DNA from: Chloroflexota bacterium
GTDB lineage: Bacteria > Chloroflexota > Dehalococcoidia > Lucifugimonadales > UBA3495
Assembly (NCBI GenBank): GCA_026710825.1
Contig: JAPOQH010000097.1
Span: forward strand, 1-42,376
Length of the DNA stretch: 42,376 bases
Reading direction: 5' to 3'
The notes under the pieces were generated by a model that was given only the letters and a program-made list of their open reading frames with translations, made no database searches and was not told the DNA's origin. Shown piece by piece: positions 6,361 through 14,957 of the stretch. A program made the position numbers and the translations under genes. Positions within the stretch are counted from its first letter, which is position 1; each line of letters begins with the position of its first letter.

Positions 6361-8796
6361 ATGATGAGCCTTTTACGAGCGAGCGCTGAACACCCTGAGG
6401 CGGAAAAACTCAAGCAGGAGATTGAAGCTCTCAAAAATCGGCTTGCGGGTGTGAGCGAAGCAAATATCGCCATCGCCGGAACCCCTGAAATCGACGCCGC
6501 GCTTCAGGAACTAATCAATCGCGCCTCAAACTTGGCCGGCGCCCGGTACGGCGCGCTCGTCACTTTCGAAGCCACCGGCGACATTCGCGACTTTTATGCC
6601 TCAGGAGTCGCGGATGAAGATCGTGAGTTAATGGCTCAGTCGGCCCAGGTATGGGAACTGTTGATCAACCCCAATGCGGCGCCGGGTACCGTCAGGCTCA
6701 ATGACGCTGCGATTCGCCCCGATGAGTTGGGGCTTCCCCAGGGCCACCCGGCGGTGGAGACTTTTATAGGGATGCCGATTTACTGCCAGGACGAGCGCGT
6801 CGGCAGTCTATTCCTTGCGGATAAGGAAGCCGGTCAAGAGTTTTCCCGGGAAGATGAACACGTGGCGGCCATGTTCGCCGCCCAGGCCGGATCCATGATT
6901 TCCAATTCCCGAAGGTACCAGAACGTGGTCCAGGAAAGGGTCGATTTGGAAACGATGATGGAACAATTCCCCGTGTCGCTCGGCGTCTTCGACGTGCGGG
7001 CCGGCGAGATGTCCTTCATGAACCGGGAAGCGCGACGCTTGTTGGGCAAAGTTGCGAACACGAAAGAGGAAATTGAGAACATATACTTCGCCTTGAAGTT
7101 CACGCGACCCGATGGCAGGGAGCTTCATTTCACGGATCTTCCGGGCACCAGGACACTCCAAAGCGGGGAAACCGTGCTCGCCGAGGACATAGTGATGCAC
7201 CTGCCGGACGGCACTTCCATGACCACTCTGGTAAATTCCGCTCCTGTATTCTCGGAGTCGGGGGAAATGTTGTGGGCGCTGTCGTCGATGCAGGACATCA
7301 CGGCTCTGGAGAACCAGGAGATAAGGCGGGCCGAATTTCTGGAAATGGTAAGTGCGGAGTTGAGAACGCCTTTGATCAGCATCACCGGGTCTGCCGCCGC
7401 GCTAAGAAGCAATGTCGAACACGCGAACCCCACCGAGGACCTTCAGTTATTGGGAATCATAGACCGGCAGGCCGACATGATGCGGGGACAGATCAACAGC
7501 CTGATGGAACTCGCTCAAATTCACGCCGGAACATTGAGCGTGGTTGTTGAACCAATGGACTTGGCGGGATTGATTGAACGGTCTTGTGCAGAATATCTCA
7601 ACGACCATTCTGCAATTGCCATCCAATTGGACATCGCGGAAAATCTGTCCGCCGTGCTCGCGGATCAGCAGCTTATTGGCAGGGTGCTGCATAATTTTCT
7701 CCGCGACGCGGCAATGCGCTCAAGCGACTCATCCCCGGTCACGGTGTCTGCGACGGAGGTGGATATCCACGTCGCGGTTTCGGTGTCTGCAAATGGCCCA
7801 ATTGCTCCGACGGAGAATAATTACACGCTCACCAATGCCAACGAGCATCCAGAGGAGATGGGGAGCGCTGGACTGGCGCACGCCAAGGCGGCTGAATTGT
7901 CGTCGCAGGGTGAAGGGTTGGCGTTCGCCTACTGTCGTGGAGTGATCGAGGCCCAAGGCGGCCGCATCAGCACCGACATGGATGAGCAAGAAGGCAGGAT
8001 GACGCTTACCTTCACCCTCCCTACGATCGAAGACGAGGTAGCCGTCATGGTTCCCGTCCCGGCGGGGACGCCGGACACGTTCCAGTCTGCCGCCGCAGAG
8101 GAGATCAAGATACTCGTCGCGACCGAAGATCCCCGGTTGTCGCGCCTGGTTCGCCAGGACCTGTTCGACGCGGGCTACGATACCGTGGCGACCGCAGCCC
8201 TCGGTGAGATCGAGGAACTTGCGTCGTTGGAAAGGCCAGAACTGATTATCCTCGATATAGCGGGCAGAGAGGAGGAATCATTCCGCATCTTGCGGGGCGC
8301 AGGACAAGCGCTGAACCTGCCTGCGATCGTGCTCTGTGATCGGGACGATGAGGAATATGTCGTGCGCGCTTTCGACATGGGCGCAGACGGGTACATGGTA
8401 AAGCCATTTTCGTCTACCGAGCTGATCGCAAGGATTAAGGCTACCCTGCGAAGATTGAACGCGGGAGCGGATGTTGCCGGCAGTCGCGCCTACCAAATTG
8501 GCGACGTTCGGATTAACTTCGACGAATGGTCGGTCAACGTATCGGGGCAACGGGTGCCGTTGACCGGCACGGAGTTCAAACTGCTCACCGAACTCGCCAA
8601 CAGCTCAGGGCGAGTTCTAACCCAGACCGAGTTGCTGCAGAGCGTTTGGGGCGCCGAATATGTGGGCGAGTCCCAGCTATTGCGTTCCTACATCAAGTCT
8701 CTTCGCCAGAAACTCGGGGACAATGCCAGACGGCCCTCTTACATATTCACGGCGCACGGAGTCGGTTACCGCATGGCTCGGCCCAATTCCGTATAA
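6361..8796 (+). CDS. GAF-PAS-pseudo-histidine kinase-receiver-winged helix fusion
   Basis: An 811-residue soluble single-chain two-component protein. Order: coiled coil (about 12-35), GAF (about 40-185), PAS (about 195-315), HisKA-like (about 325-390), HATPase-like (about 430-555), receiver (582-700), OmpR-type winged helix (709-807). The kinase core is degenerate. The H-box reads VSAELRTPL with Ala332 instead of the phospho-accepting His. The N-box reads HNFLRDA with Asp449 instead of Asn. The G1 box DxGxG is replaced by ANGPI (477-481), and the G2 glycine motif is broken (SQGEGLAF). The receiver keeps Asp632 and Lys681 but has Cys at the usual Thr/Ser position. The winged helix looks complete. 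The ATG (or ATG ATG) follows GAGGAC. It probably cannot autophosphorylate; it may act as a ligand-controlled regulator or be driven by the intact paralogue at 35745-38135. Confidence 0.88.
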   Translation: MMSLLRASAEHPEAEKLKQEIEALKNRLAGVSEANIAIAGTPEIDAALQELINRASNLAGARYGALVTFEATGDIRDFYASGVADEDRELMAQSAQVWELLINPNAAPGTVRLNDAAIRPDELGLPQGHPAVETFIGMPIYCQDERVGSLFLADKEAGQEFSREDEHVAAMFAAQAGSMISNSRRYQNVVQERVDLETMMEQFPVSLGVFDVRAGEMSFMNREARRLLGKVANTKEEIENIYFALKFTRPDGRELHFTDLPGTRTLQSGETVLAEDIVMHLPDGTSMTTLVNSAPVFSESGEMLWALSSMQDITALENQEIRRAEFLEMVSAELRTPLISITGSAAALRSNVEHANPTEDLQLLGIIDRQADMMRGQINSLMELAQIHAGTLSVVVEPMDLAGLIERSCAEYLNDHSAIAIQLDIAENLSAVLADQQLIGRVLHNFLRDAAMRSSDSSPVTVSATEVDIHVAVSVSANGPIAPTENNYTLTNANEHPEEMGSAGLAHAKAAELSSQGEGLAFAYCRGVIEAQGGRISTDMDEQEGRMTLTFTLPTIEDEVAVMVPVPAGTPDTFQSAAAEEIKILVATEDPRLSRLVRQDLFDAGYDTVATAALGEIEELASLERPELIILDIAGREEESFRILRGAGQALNLPAIVLCDRDDEEYVVRAFDMGADGYMVKPFSSTELIARIKATLRRLNAGADVAGSRAYQIGDVRINFDEWSVNVSGQRVPLTGTEFKLLTELANSSGRVLTQTELLQSVWGAEYVGESQLLRSYIKSLRQKLGDNARRPSYIFTAHGVGYRMARPNSV

Positions 8797-8831
8797 ACCC
8801 GCCCATTACCGCAACTTCCGGCCACGAGGCT

Positions 8832-8849
8832 CCGCGTTTCCAACCGCGG
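8832..8849. terminator. Short hairpin between convergent genes
   Basis: CCGCG (8832-8836) and CGCGG (8845-8849) can pair over an 8-base loop in the 53-base gap between the fusion gene and the SDR gene. It is short and has no T-run, so it is a weak candidate for a two-way terminator. Confidence 0.25.
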
Positions 8850-9641
8850 TCAGGCTGGCCTCTCGATCCCCGGGCCCCAGGTCACTCCGAACTCGGCGCG
8901 CGATACCAACGCGCCCGTGAGGGATTCGGCGGTCTGTCCGGCCAGCCAAACCCCCGACGGGGCCAGAATGTCCGGCTGCACCATGGGTATGTGGGCAGTG
9001 CCCGGCCAGTCCCCGCGCCGGTTCATCCAGGTGTCCACCCTGCCCGGCTCGAATACGTTGACCGCGATGTTGTGGGGCCTGACCTCCTCGGCCAGGCTCA
9101 AAAACATCCTCTCCAGAGCCGCCTTGCTCATCGAGTATCCGACCCTGCCCTCCCGGTAGGCGCGCGCCGCGCCGGAGGTGACGCAGTATATTGAGCCTCC
9201 CTCTCCTCGCGCTATCATGGACGGCAGCGCGTACTTGCAGAGGAGCAGCGGGCCACGGACGTTGACCGCCAGGCACTGGTCCAGCAGGTCGAGGTCGAGA
9301 TCGACCACCGGCGACTCGCAGTCCATGCCCGCGTTGCAGACGAGCGCGTCGATCCGGCCGAAATGGTCGAGCGTGGCGGTGACCAGGTTCTGGATGTCCT
9401 CAACCTGAGAAACATCGCAGCGTACCGGGAGGGCCGCGCCGCCCCGTGCGGCAATCTGCGCCGCCGTGTCGTTAATGTCCCCCGACCCGTGCCTTTCGTA
9501 CTCGGTACCGGCTGACCGGTCAACGTCAGTGCGAGACGCCACGACCACACTGGCACCGGCATCGCCCAACCCCAGGCAGATGGAGCGGCCGATTCCGCGG
9601 CTGCCGCCGGTGACTATCACTACTTTGCCGTCAAGTCTCAT
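8850..9641 (-). CDS. SDR family oxidoreductase
   Basis: The 263-residue protein is a classical short-chain dehydrogenase/reductase. It has the nucleotide-binding TGGSRGIG at 11-18, CDVSQ at 75-79 (adenine site), NAG at 103-105, catalytic Ser156, Tyr169 and Lys173 (YSMSK). NAD(P)-dependent oxidation or reduction of an alcohol/carbonyl in the cytoplasm is expected; the substrate is unknown. A slightly long insert (about residues 38-58, rich in Asp/Arg/Gly) follows the second strand. It is on the same strand as the NHLM exporter and starts 166 bases after it, so co-transcription is possible but not shown. Confidence 0.88.
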   Translation of the reverse strand: MRLDGKVVIVTGGSRGIGRSICLGLGDAGASVVVASRTDVDRSAGTEYERHGSGDINDTAAQIAARGGAALPVRCDVSQVEDIQNLVTATLDHFGRIDALVCNAGMDCESPVVDLDLDLLDQCLAVNVRGPLLLCKYALPSMIARGEGGSIYCVTSGAARAYREGRVGYSMSKAALERMFLSLAEEVRPHNIAVNVFEPGRVDTWMNRRGDWPGTAHIPMVQPDILAPSGVWLAGQTAESLTGALVSRAEFGVTWGPGIERPA

Positions 9642-9807
9642 TCCAACCTGCCCAGGGTCCGATCGAACGGACCGTATTTTCGGTAAGCATATGCCTCAGC
9701 GCCGGCAGCCGCAAGCCGAGCGCTTTGGCTCGCCAACCCGTTTAGCAAAGCTCGGCATATCATCACAAGCTCGGCACACCGTCGGAAACTCACGGCCCTG
9801 CGAATCC
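9642..9807. other. Gap between SDR and exporter genes, 166 bases
   Basis: I looked here for a short NHLP- or Nif11-type precursor peptide gene with a Gly-Gly cleavage site and found none. No clear terminator hairpin is present. Confidence 0.4.
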
Positions 9808-12369
9808 TTACGCCATTTGTCGCAGCGCCAGGGTTCGGAATGTTCCTTCCGCCTCGAACAATTCGTCAAACGTGCCCTGCTGAACGACCCTGCCTTTTTC
9901 CAGCACATAGATGCGCTCCGCCCTGCGGATGGTGGACAGCCGGTGGGCAATCACAATGCGCGTGGCGGCGAGGCTGTTGAGGCCCTGCATCACCCCGGCC
10001 TGGCTGCGGGTGTCCAACCAACTGGTGGCCTCGTCCAGGAATATGATCCTGGGTCTGCGCACCAACGCTGCAGCGATCCTGATCCTCTGCACCTGTCCGC
10101 CGGAGAAGGTGGAGGAGCCATCGCTGACCGTTGTGTATATGCCCATGGGCATCGCGGCCAGATCCCCGTCCACCGCCGCCAGTCGGGCAGCCTCCCAGGC
10201 ATCCTCGACGGTCAGGTCATCGCTCAACCCGATGATGTTGTCCAGGATGTTGCCCGGCTGCAGGACGCTGTCCTGTGTTACCACTCCGATCTGACGCCGC
10301 ACGGCCCGCGGGTCCAAATGAGACAGGTCGCGGCCGTCGTAATAGACCCCGCCGGATGAGGGCTCTTCGAGGCCGAGGGCCAATTGCACCAGCGTGCTCT
10401 TTCCCGCTCCCGATTCGCCCACGATGGCGACCAACTCGCCGGGACGGACGTGGATGGATACGTCGTCGATTATCAGGGGGCCACTCTCGTCGTACCGAAA
10501 GCTCACGTGGTCCAGGTGGATTTCCCCGTTCAATTCCGTGGGCGTGATGCCGGTCGACCGGCCTTGGGGCACTCCGTCAAGGACGGGTTTGACCTGCTCG
10601 TAGCCCGGTATCACCGCCGCCAGCGCCTCAAACGAGCGGCCGAGACCCACGATCGCCGTGTAAAAAGTCATCGAGACGGCGAATACCACCAGGAAATCAC
10701 CGATCCCGGGGCCGTTCGCGCCGCGCCACAGCACGAACGCGAAGAGCAGCGCGGCGGCCAGAGCGGGCACTGCCGCGTTGAAGGCCACCAACGGCTCGGT
10801 CAAACGGCCGATCCGTATTCCGGCCAGGTGCTGCTGCCGGTAGCCGCGAGCCCAGGACGCGAAAGCCGATGATTCCGCGCCGGCGGACCGCAGTTTGCTC
10901 ATGCCGTTGATGAACTGGAACAGTTCTCCCGACAGGCGGCGCGACGCCGTGTAACGCCGCCGCTGCGGCGCGATCTGCAAGACGCCGAAACACGCGGTTG
11001 CCGACAGGGCGACCACACCCACGCCTATGCTCAACCAGGCCAGGCTCATATCGTAAATGAAGAGCAACCCCAAGGTTGGCGTCAGGAAGATGATCGACAG
11101 CAAGGCGTTGGCGACCACGCCGGATACCTGGTCCCTCAGGACCTGGAATACGCTCAAACGCATCGCCAGATCACCGGCGGTGTATTCCCGGTAGAAACTG
11201 GGTCGCAGCTTGAGCATGCGATCCCAGGTGGCCGCGCTCAGTCTTGCCGCAGTTCGGCCCTCCAGCCGCATCATGGCGGCCCCTTGAACCATGATCAACG
11301 AGACTCCAACCAGGGCGAAAGCCACCAGGGCGATGGTGACCTGCACCAGCATGCCGCCGGCCACGGCTGGCAGGATCCGATCCGCCAGGATTCCTATGGC
11401 GACGGCGGGAACCAGCATCAGCAGGGTCGCCAGCAGTCCGGCGATAGCAAACCTGGCAAGCTCCGGGACCATGTTTTTACCGGCCAAGCGTGCCAAGTCC
11501 ACCGCGCTCACCGGCCGATCGTCAGGCAGGGGACGGTAGAAGAACCAGGCTTCGGGGTCTATCTCTTCGGCCGTGGCAGCGTTCACCCGAAATGAACTGC
11601 CGCGAGACGGATCGATCGCCCGGTATCGTCCCAGCAGATCAGGAATCAACGCCAATGGCTGCCCATCATCTTGGCGGAACCCCAGCATGGCGCCGCTGTC
11701 GCCCAACCACCAGCGGTCTTCCCGGGACAGGCGTACCTTGCGGGCCCGGACCTGCGACATGTCGAGGATTTCGTCCACCGTATGGTCTCGAGAGTCTCGG
11801 CCTCGCCGGCTCGGGGGCTCTTGAAAATCGATGCCCTCGCGTTTGCCGATCACCGCCATCGCTGACATCAGGGCCGACCCCTCTGCCGAGATGGCGGGAG
11901 CGCGCGGGTTCATCACGTTGAAAAGGGTTTGCCGGGCGGTATCGCGGTCCTGCCGCCGGTGGGCGGCGCGAGCCACTTGCTCGTTGACTACGTCGGCAAC
12001 CAGCAGTCGGCGGTTCAGCAGTTCGGCGCTCAACGCGAGACGATGAAATTCCGCCAGGGCGGGTAATAGTTTGCCCTCGGCACACATCTTGCCAGTCTCG
12101 AACCCCGTCAGGCTGGATGCAAAAGCGACGCTCAACCAGGTGCTCGAGGTCAACGGCAACCATTCCGCGTCCTCACTCGGCGTCTCCGTCCCCAGGTAGG
12201 CGGCCGTGGGATCGTCGGTGCGAACCCACAAAACTCCTCCCGGACGAACCGATACCACCGCTCCTGCATCAATCGCCAACGCATGAACCGCCGATGAGGG
12301 ATCCAGCGCCAGGTCAAAGCGGGGTCGGGGTTCGATCTGCCCCGCCACGGTCTCACCCACCTCCGACAC
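9808..12369 (-). CDS. NHLM exporter ABC transporter 2, main part (after an in-frame TAG)
   Basis: This open frame of 853 residues begins at a GTG. It has a linker region (about 1-300), a six-helix ABC exporter membrane domain (about 305-600) and an ATPase domain with IVGESGAGKST (Walker A), SGGQVQR (signature), IIFLDEATS (Walker B) and IAHRLST (switch). The match is the peptidase-less ABC protein of NHLM peptide export systems (TIGR03797 type). Such proteins normally start with a cNMP-binding-like domain. Here that domain is the separate 113-residue frame at 12382-12723. Both are in the same frame, separated only by TAG at 12384-12382 and four sense codons. The gene may be a recent nonsense pseudogene, a sequencing error, a readthrough gene, or a split restarted at this GTG. 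Confidence 0.85.
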   Translation of the reverse strand: MSEVGETVAGQIEPRPRFDLALDPSSAVHALAIDAGAVVSVRPGGVLWVRTDDPTAAYLGTETPSEDAEWLPLTSSTWLSVAFASSLTGFETGKMCAEGKLLPALAEFHRLALSAELLNRRLLVADVVNEQVARAAHRRQDRDTARQTLFNVMNPRAPAISAEGSALMSAMAVIGKREGIDFQEPPSRRGRDSRDHTVDEILDMSQVRARKVRLSREDRWWLGDSGAMLGFRQDDGQPLALIPDLLGRYRAIDPSRGSSFRVNAATAEEIDPEAWFFYRPLPDDRPVSAVDLARLAGKNMVPELARFAIAGLLATLLMLVPAVAIGILADRILPAVAGGMLVQVTIALVAFALVGVSLIMVQGAAMMRLEGRTAARLSAATWDRMLKLRPSFYREYTAGDLAMRLSVFQVLRDQVSGVVANALLSIIFLTPTLGLLFIYDMSLAWLSIGVGVVALSATACFGVLQIAPQRRRYTASRRLSGELFQFINGMSKLRSAGAESSAFASWARGYRQQHLAGIRIGRLTEPLVAFNAAVPALAAALLFAFVLWRGANGPGIGDFLVVFAVSMTFYTAIVGLGRSFEALAAVIPGYEQVKPVLDGVPQGRSTGITPTELNGEIHLDHVSFRYDESGPLIIDDVSIHVRPGELVAIVGESGAGKSTLVQLALGLEEPSSGGVYYDGRDLSHLDPRAVRRQIGVVTQDSVLQPGNILDNIIGLSDDLTVEDAWEAARLAAVDGDLAAMPMGIYTTVSDGSSTFSGGQVQRIRIAAALVRRPRIIFLDEATSWLDTRSQAGVMQGLNSLAATRIVIAHRLSTIRRAERIYVLEKGRVVQQGTFDELFEAEGTFRTLALRQMA

Positions 12370-12381
12370 CCATGAATCGAT

Positions 12382-12723
12382 CTAGGACGACAACTCCGCA
12401 TCAAGGTCCGACTCCATAAGGGTGCCCAGGCTCAGTCGGCGCAGGTTGGTGTCCGGGAGGCCTTTCGCGGTGGCAACCAGGGAACTCTCGTCCTTGCCGA
12501 CACCGAAGACCAGGCGACCGCGTCCCGCGCGAAGCAGGTGTTTGGCGTTGGACACGGGTGCGCCGTCCCGGTACTCGGTGAGGAACACGTCCAGCGCGCC
12601 CGTCTCCACGAACCACACCGCGTTGGGATCATCCAGGTGGATGGGCAGATTGCTCGCGCTGACCACGGGTTGGCCCGCGGATTTGGCCACTTGGGCCAGG
12701 GAGTTAGCCACCGGTGCGGTCAT
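12382..12723 (-). CDS. NHLM ABC transporter 2, detached N-terminal cNMP-binding-like domain
   Basis: A 113-residue frame starting at the ATG at 12723. It contains the features that open NHLM ABC2 proteins: a VWFVETGALDVFL strand pair, a short DGAPVSNAKHLL loop, GRLVFGVG, and a NLRRLSLGTL end. It stops at TAG 12384-12382; the sequence that follows in the same frame (IDSWV, then SEVGETVAGQI) continues the family pattern, so the two frames represent one ancestral gene. It begins 28 bases after the C39 transporter gene. Taken alone it would be a small soluble protein. I treat it as the N-terminal part of the gene at 9808-12369. Confidence 0.75.
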   Translation of the reverse strand: MTAPVANSLAQVAKSAGQPVVSASNLPIHLDDPNAVWFVETGALDVFLTEYRDGAPVSNAKHLLRAGRGRLVFGVGKDESSLVATAKGLPDTNLRRLSLGTLMESDLDAELSS

Positions 12724-12751
12724 TTCTGTTATCCATGGACGGCGATCCGAC

Positions 12752-14953
12752 TCACTGGGCCTGCATGAGTTGGGCGTACAGCCCGTTTTCGTCCCGCATC
12801 AACGTCTCGTGCGTTCCCCGCTGGACCTCGCGGCCACCGTCCATGACCAGGATCAGATCGCAGTCCCGGATGGTGCTCAGTCGGTGAGCGACAATCAGGC
12901 ATGTGCATCCCCGACGTCGCAGCGCGTCGTCAATGTGCAATTCGGTCACAGCGTCGAGGGTGCTGGTGGCCTCATCCAGGACCAGTACCGACGGGTCGTT
13001 GACCAGGGCGCGGCTGATTTCCAGCCTCTGCCGCTGGCCGCCGCTCAGGTTGCGTCCGCCCTCCTGTAAAAGGGACTCGTAGGCGGAGGGGCCGCTCACG
13101 ATCTCGTCATGGATCACCGCGTCGTTGCACGCCGCGACCAATTGGTGGTCGGGTATCGCTGGGTTCCACATCGTGATGTTGTCGCGCACCGAGGCGGCGA
13201 AAAGGAAGATGTGCTGGTCCACGGTCGCCAGGGAGCTGGTCAGGACATCGCGCGGTATCTCGCCCATGCGTACATTGTCAAACAGGATGTCTCCGGACCA
13301 GGGAGCATATTCCCCACTCACCAGTTTCAGCAGGGTGGATTTCCCTGACCCAGTGGGGCCAATGATCGCGACTCGCTGGCCGGGTTCAACGGTGAGGCTC
13401 AGGTTTTCGATCAGCGGCGGCCGGTTGGTCTGGTATCCGAAGGTCACGTTGCGCAGTTCGATACGTCCGGCCAGTCGCAGCGCACCGTTCAGCGTGGCCA
13501 CGGAGTTGGAGCCAGGCTCATTGCTCCGCTCCAGGGTCGGATCCTCGACCGCGTCCATCACGTCGTCAATTCGTTGCAGATCGGCTTCGAGCATCTGGAA
13601 TGAATCGGCGAATTGGACGAACCGGCCGATGGGCAGCAGGAAGTTGCCGGCCACCACGTAGAATCCCATCAACACGCCCAGGGACATATCGCCGGACATT
13701 ACCCGCCAACCGCCCAGGCCCAACACCGCAGCGAGTCCGAGGAACAGGAACAGCCGCGGCAGGGCGGTGATGATGTAACCCAACTCCGTGAATCGCTGCC
13801 GGGCGACCAGTTCCCTGGCTTGGTGGCCGGCCCACCGACCGAAAAAATCATCCTCGCTGGTGGTGGCCCGAAGATTGTCGATGCTGCGCAACCCGGATGT
13901 TCCGACGCCGAACAGCAACGCCTGTTCGCGTCGCAGCTGGCGGCTCTCGTCAGTCCGCAGGTGGCTCAACGCGAACATCAACCCAACCTGCACCACGGCC
14001 AGCAGCGCCACCACCGCAGCCAGCAAGGGGTCGTAAAATATCATCAACGCCAGGAACAGAACGCTCATGACGAATTCGATCATCACCCCGACGCACTGCT
14101 TCGTTGTGTTTCCCGCTATGGCATCGATCAACTGCACTCGCGACGTCAGGTCCCCCGCGAACCGGTGGGTGAAATAATGGGCCGGCAGGCGGAAGAGACG
14201 GGACAATAACCGCTCGGCATGCACCACCGAGAGGCGGATTGCAAGTCGTCTCAGGACCGTCTGCTGCAACCACGTCAATACGAACACCAGCCCGCCGGCC
14301 AACGCCACGGCCACCGTTAGCGTCCAACCCCATGATGGTTCCGGCGCAACCAGGGCGTGGTCAATGAACAGGCTCAGCAGGATGGGCACTGCCAGCCCCG
14401 GCAACGCCAGCAAGAGTCCGCACAACGCCACGAATCCCAGCGGAGTTTTCACATCCCGCAACCACGGCCAAAGGCTGCGCAGTGCGCCGGGAGCCTCGCC
14501 TTCGGTGCGAAACTCCGAAGTGCGTTCCACCTGCAGAACTATTCCGGTGAACGCCTGGTCAAACGTCTCCTCGCTGACCCACCGGCGTCCATTGGCCGGA
14601 TCGTTGAGGTAGAACCGTCCGCGCCCGACACCTTCCAGGACTACGAAGTGATTGAAATCCCAAAACAGGATGGCCGGCAAGGGCACGTCTGCCAGCTCGT
14701 GTACTTCCTTGCGCCAACCGGTTATGCGCAGACCGTACTCCCTGGCGGCGGTAACCAGATCGGCAGCGCTGGTGCCGTCCCGGTTCACCCCGCAGGCCTT
14801 CCGTAGTATCTCTATGGATACCCAGCGTCCGAAATAGGCCAGCACCGCGCCGAGGCAGGCTGCGCCGCACTCTGCCGCCTCCATCTGCGGGAATAGCGGC
14901 GTCCGAATCCGCTTGACCTTCGACCGGCCCGATCGCATCCACGCCATGCCCAT
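12752..14953 (-). CDS. NHLM exporter C39-peptidase ABC transporter
   Basis: The 733-residue protein combines a cytoplasmic C39 cysteine peptidase (about 18-140), a six-helix membrane domain (about 160-440) and an ATPase domain (about 490-733). The peptidase has the oxyanion Gln23, catalytic Cys29 (QMEAAECGAACL), His102 (FNHFVVLEG) and Asp118 (NDPANG), so it should be active. ATPase motifs are IIGPTGSGKST, LSGGQRQR, VLVLDEATS and IVAHRLST. This family (TIGR03796 type) cleaves leader peptides after a double-glycine and exports the ribosomally made cargo. It starts four bases after the HlyD-type gene stop, so the two are translationally linked. Alternative starts at Met3 or Met6 are possible. 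Confidence 0.92.
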   Translation of the reverse strand: MGMAWMRSGRSKVKRIRTPLFPQMEAAECGAACLGAVLAYFGRWVSIEILRKACGVNRDGTSAADLVTAAREYGLRITGWRKEVHELADVPLPAILFWDFNHFVVLEGVGRGRFYLNDPANGRRWVSEETFDQAFTGIVLQVERTSEFRTEGEAPGALRSLWPWLRDVKTPLGFVALCGLLLALPGLAVPILLSLFIDHALVAPEPSWGWTLTVAVALAGGLVFVLTWLQQTVLRRLAIRLSVVHAERLLSRLFRLPAHYFTHRFAGDLTSRVQLIDAIAGNTTKQCVGVMIEFVMSVLFLALMIFYDPLLAAVVALLAVVQVGLMFALSHLRTDESRQLRREQALLFGVGTSGLRSIDNLRATTSEDDFFGRWAGHQARELVARQRFTELGYIITALPRLFLFLGLAAVLGLGGWRVMSGDMSLGVLMGFYVVAGNFLLPIGRFVQFADSFQMLEADLQRIDDVMDAVEDPTLERSNEPGSNSVATLNGALRLAGRIELRNVTFGYQTNRPPLIENLSLTVEPGQRVAIIGPTGSGKSTLLKLVSGEYAPWSGDILFDNVRMGEIPRDVLTSSLATVDQHIFLFAASVRDNITMWNPAIPDHQLVAACNDAVIHDEIVSGPSAYESLLQEGGRNLSGGQRQRLEISRALVNDPSVLVLDEATSTLDAVTELHIDDALRRRGCTCLIVAHRLSTIRDCDLILVMDGGREVQRGTHETLMRDENGLYAQLMQAQ

Positions 14954-14957
14954 GCCC

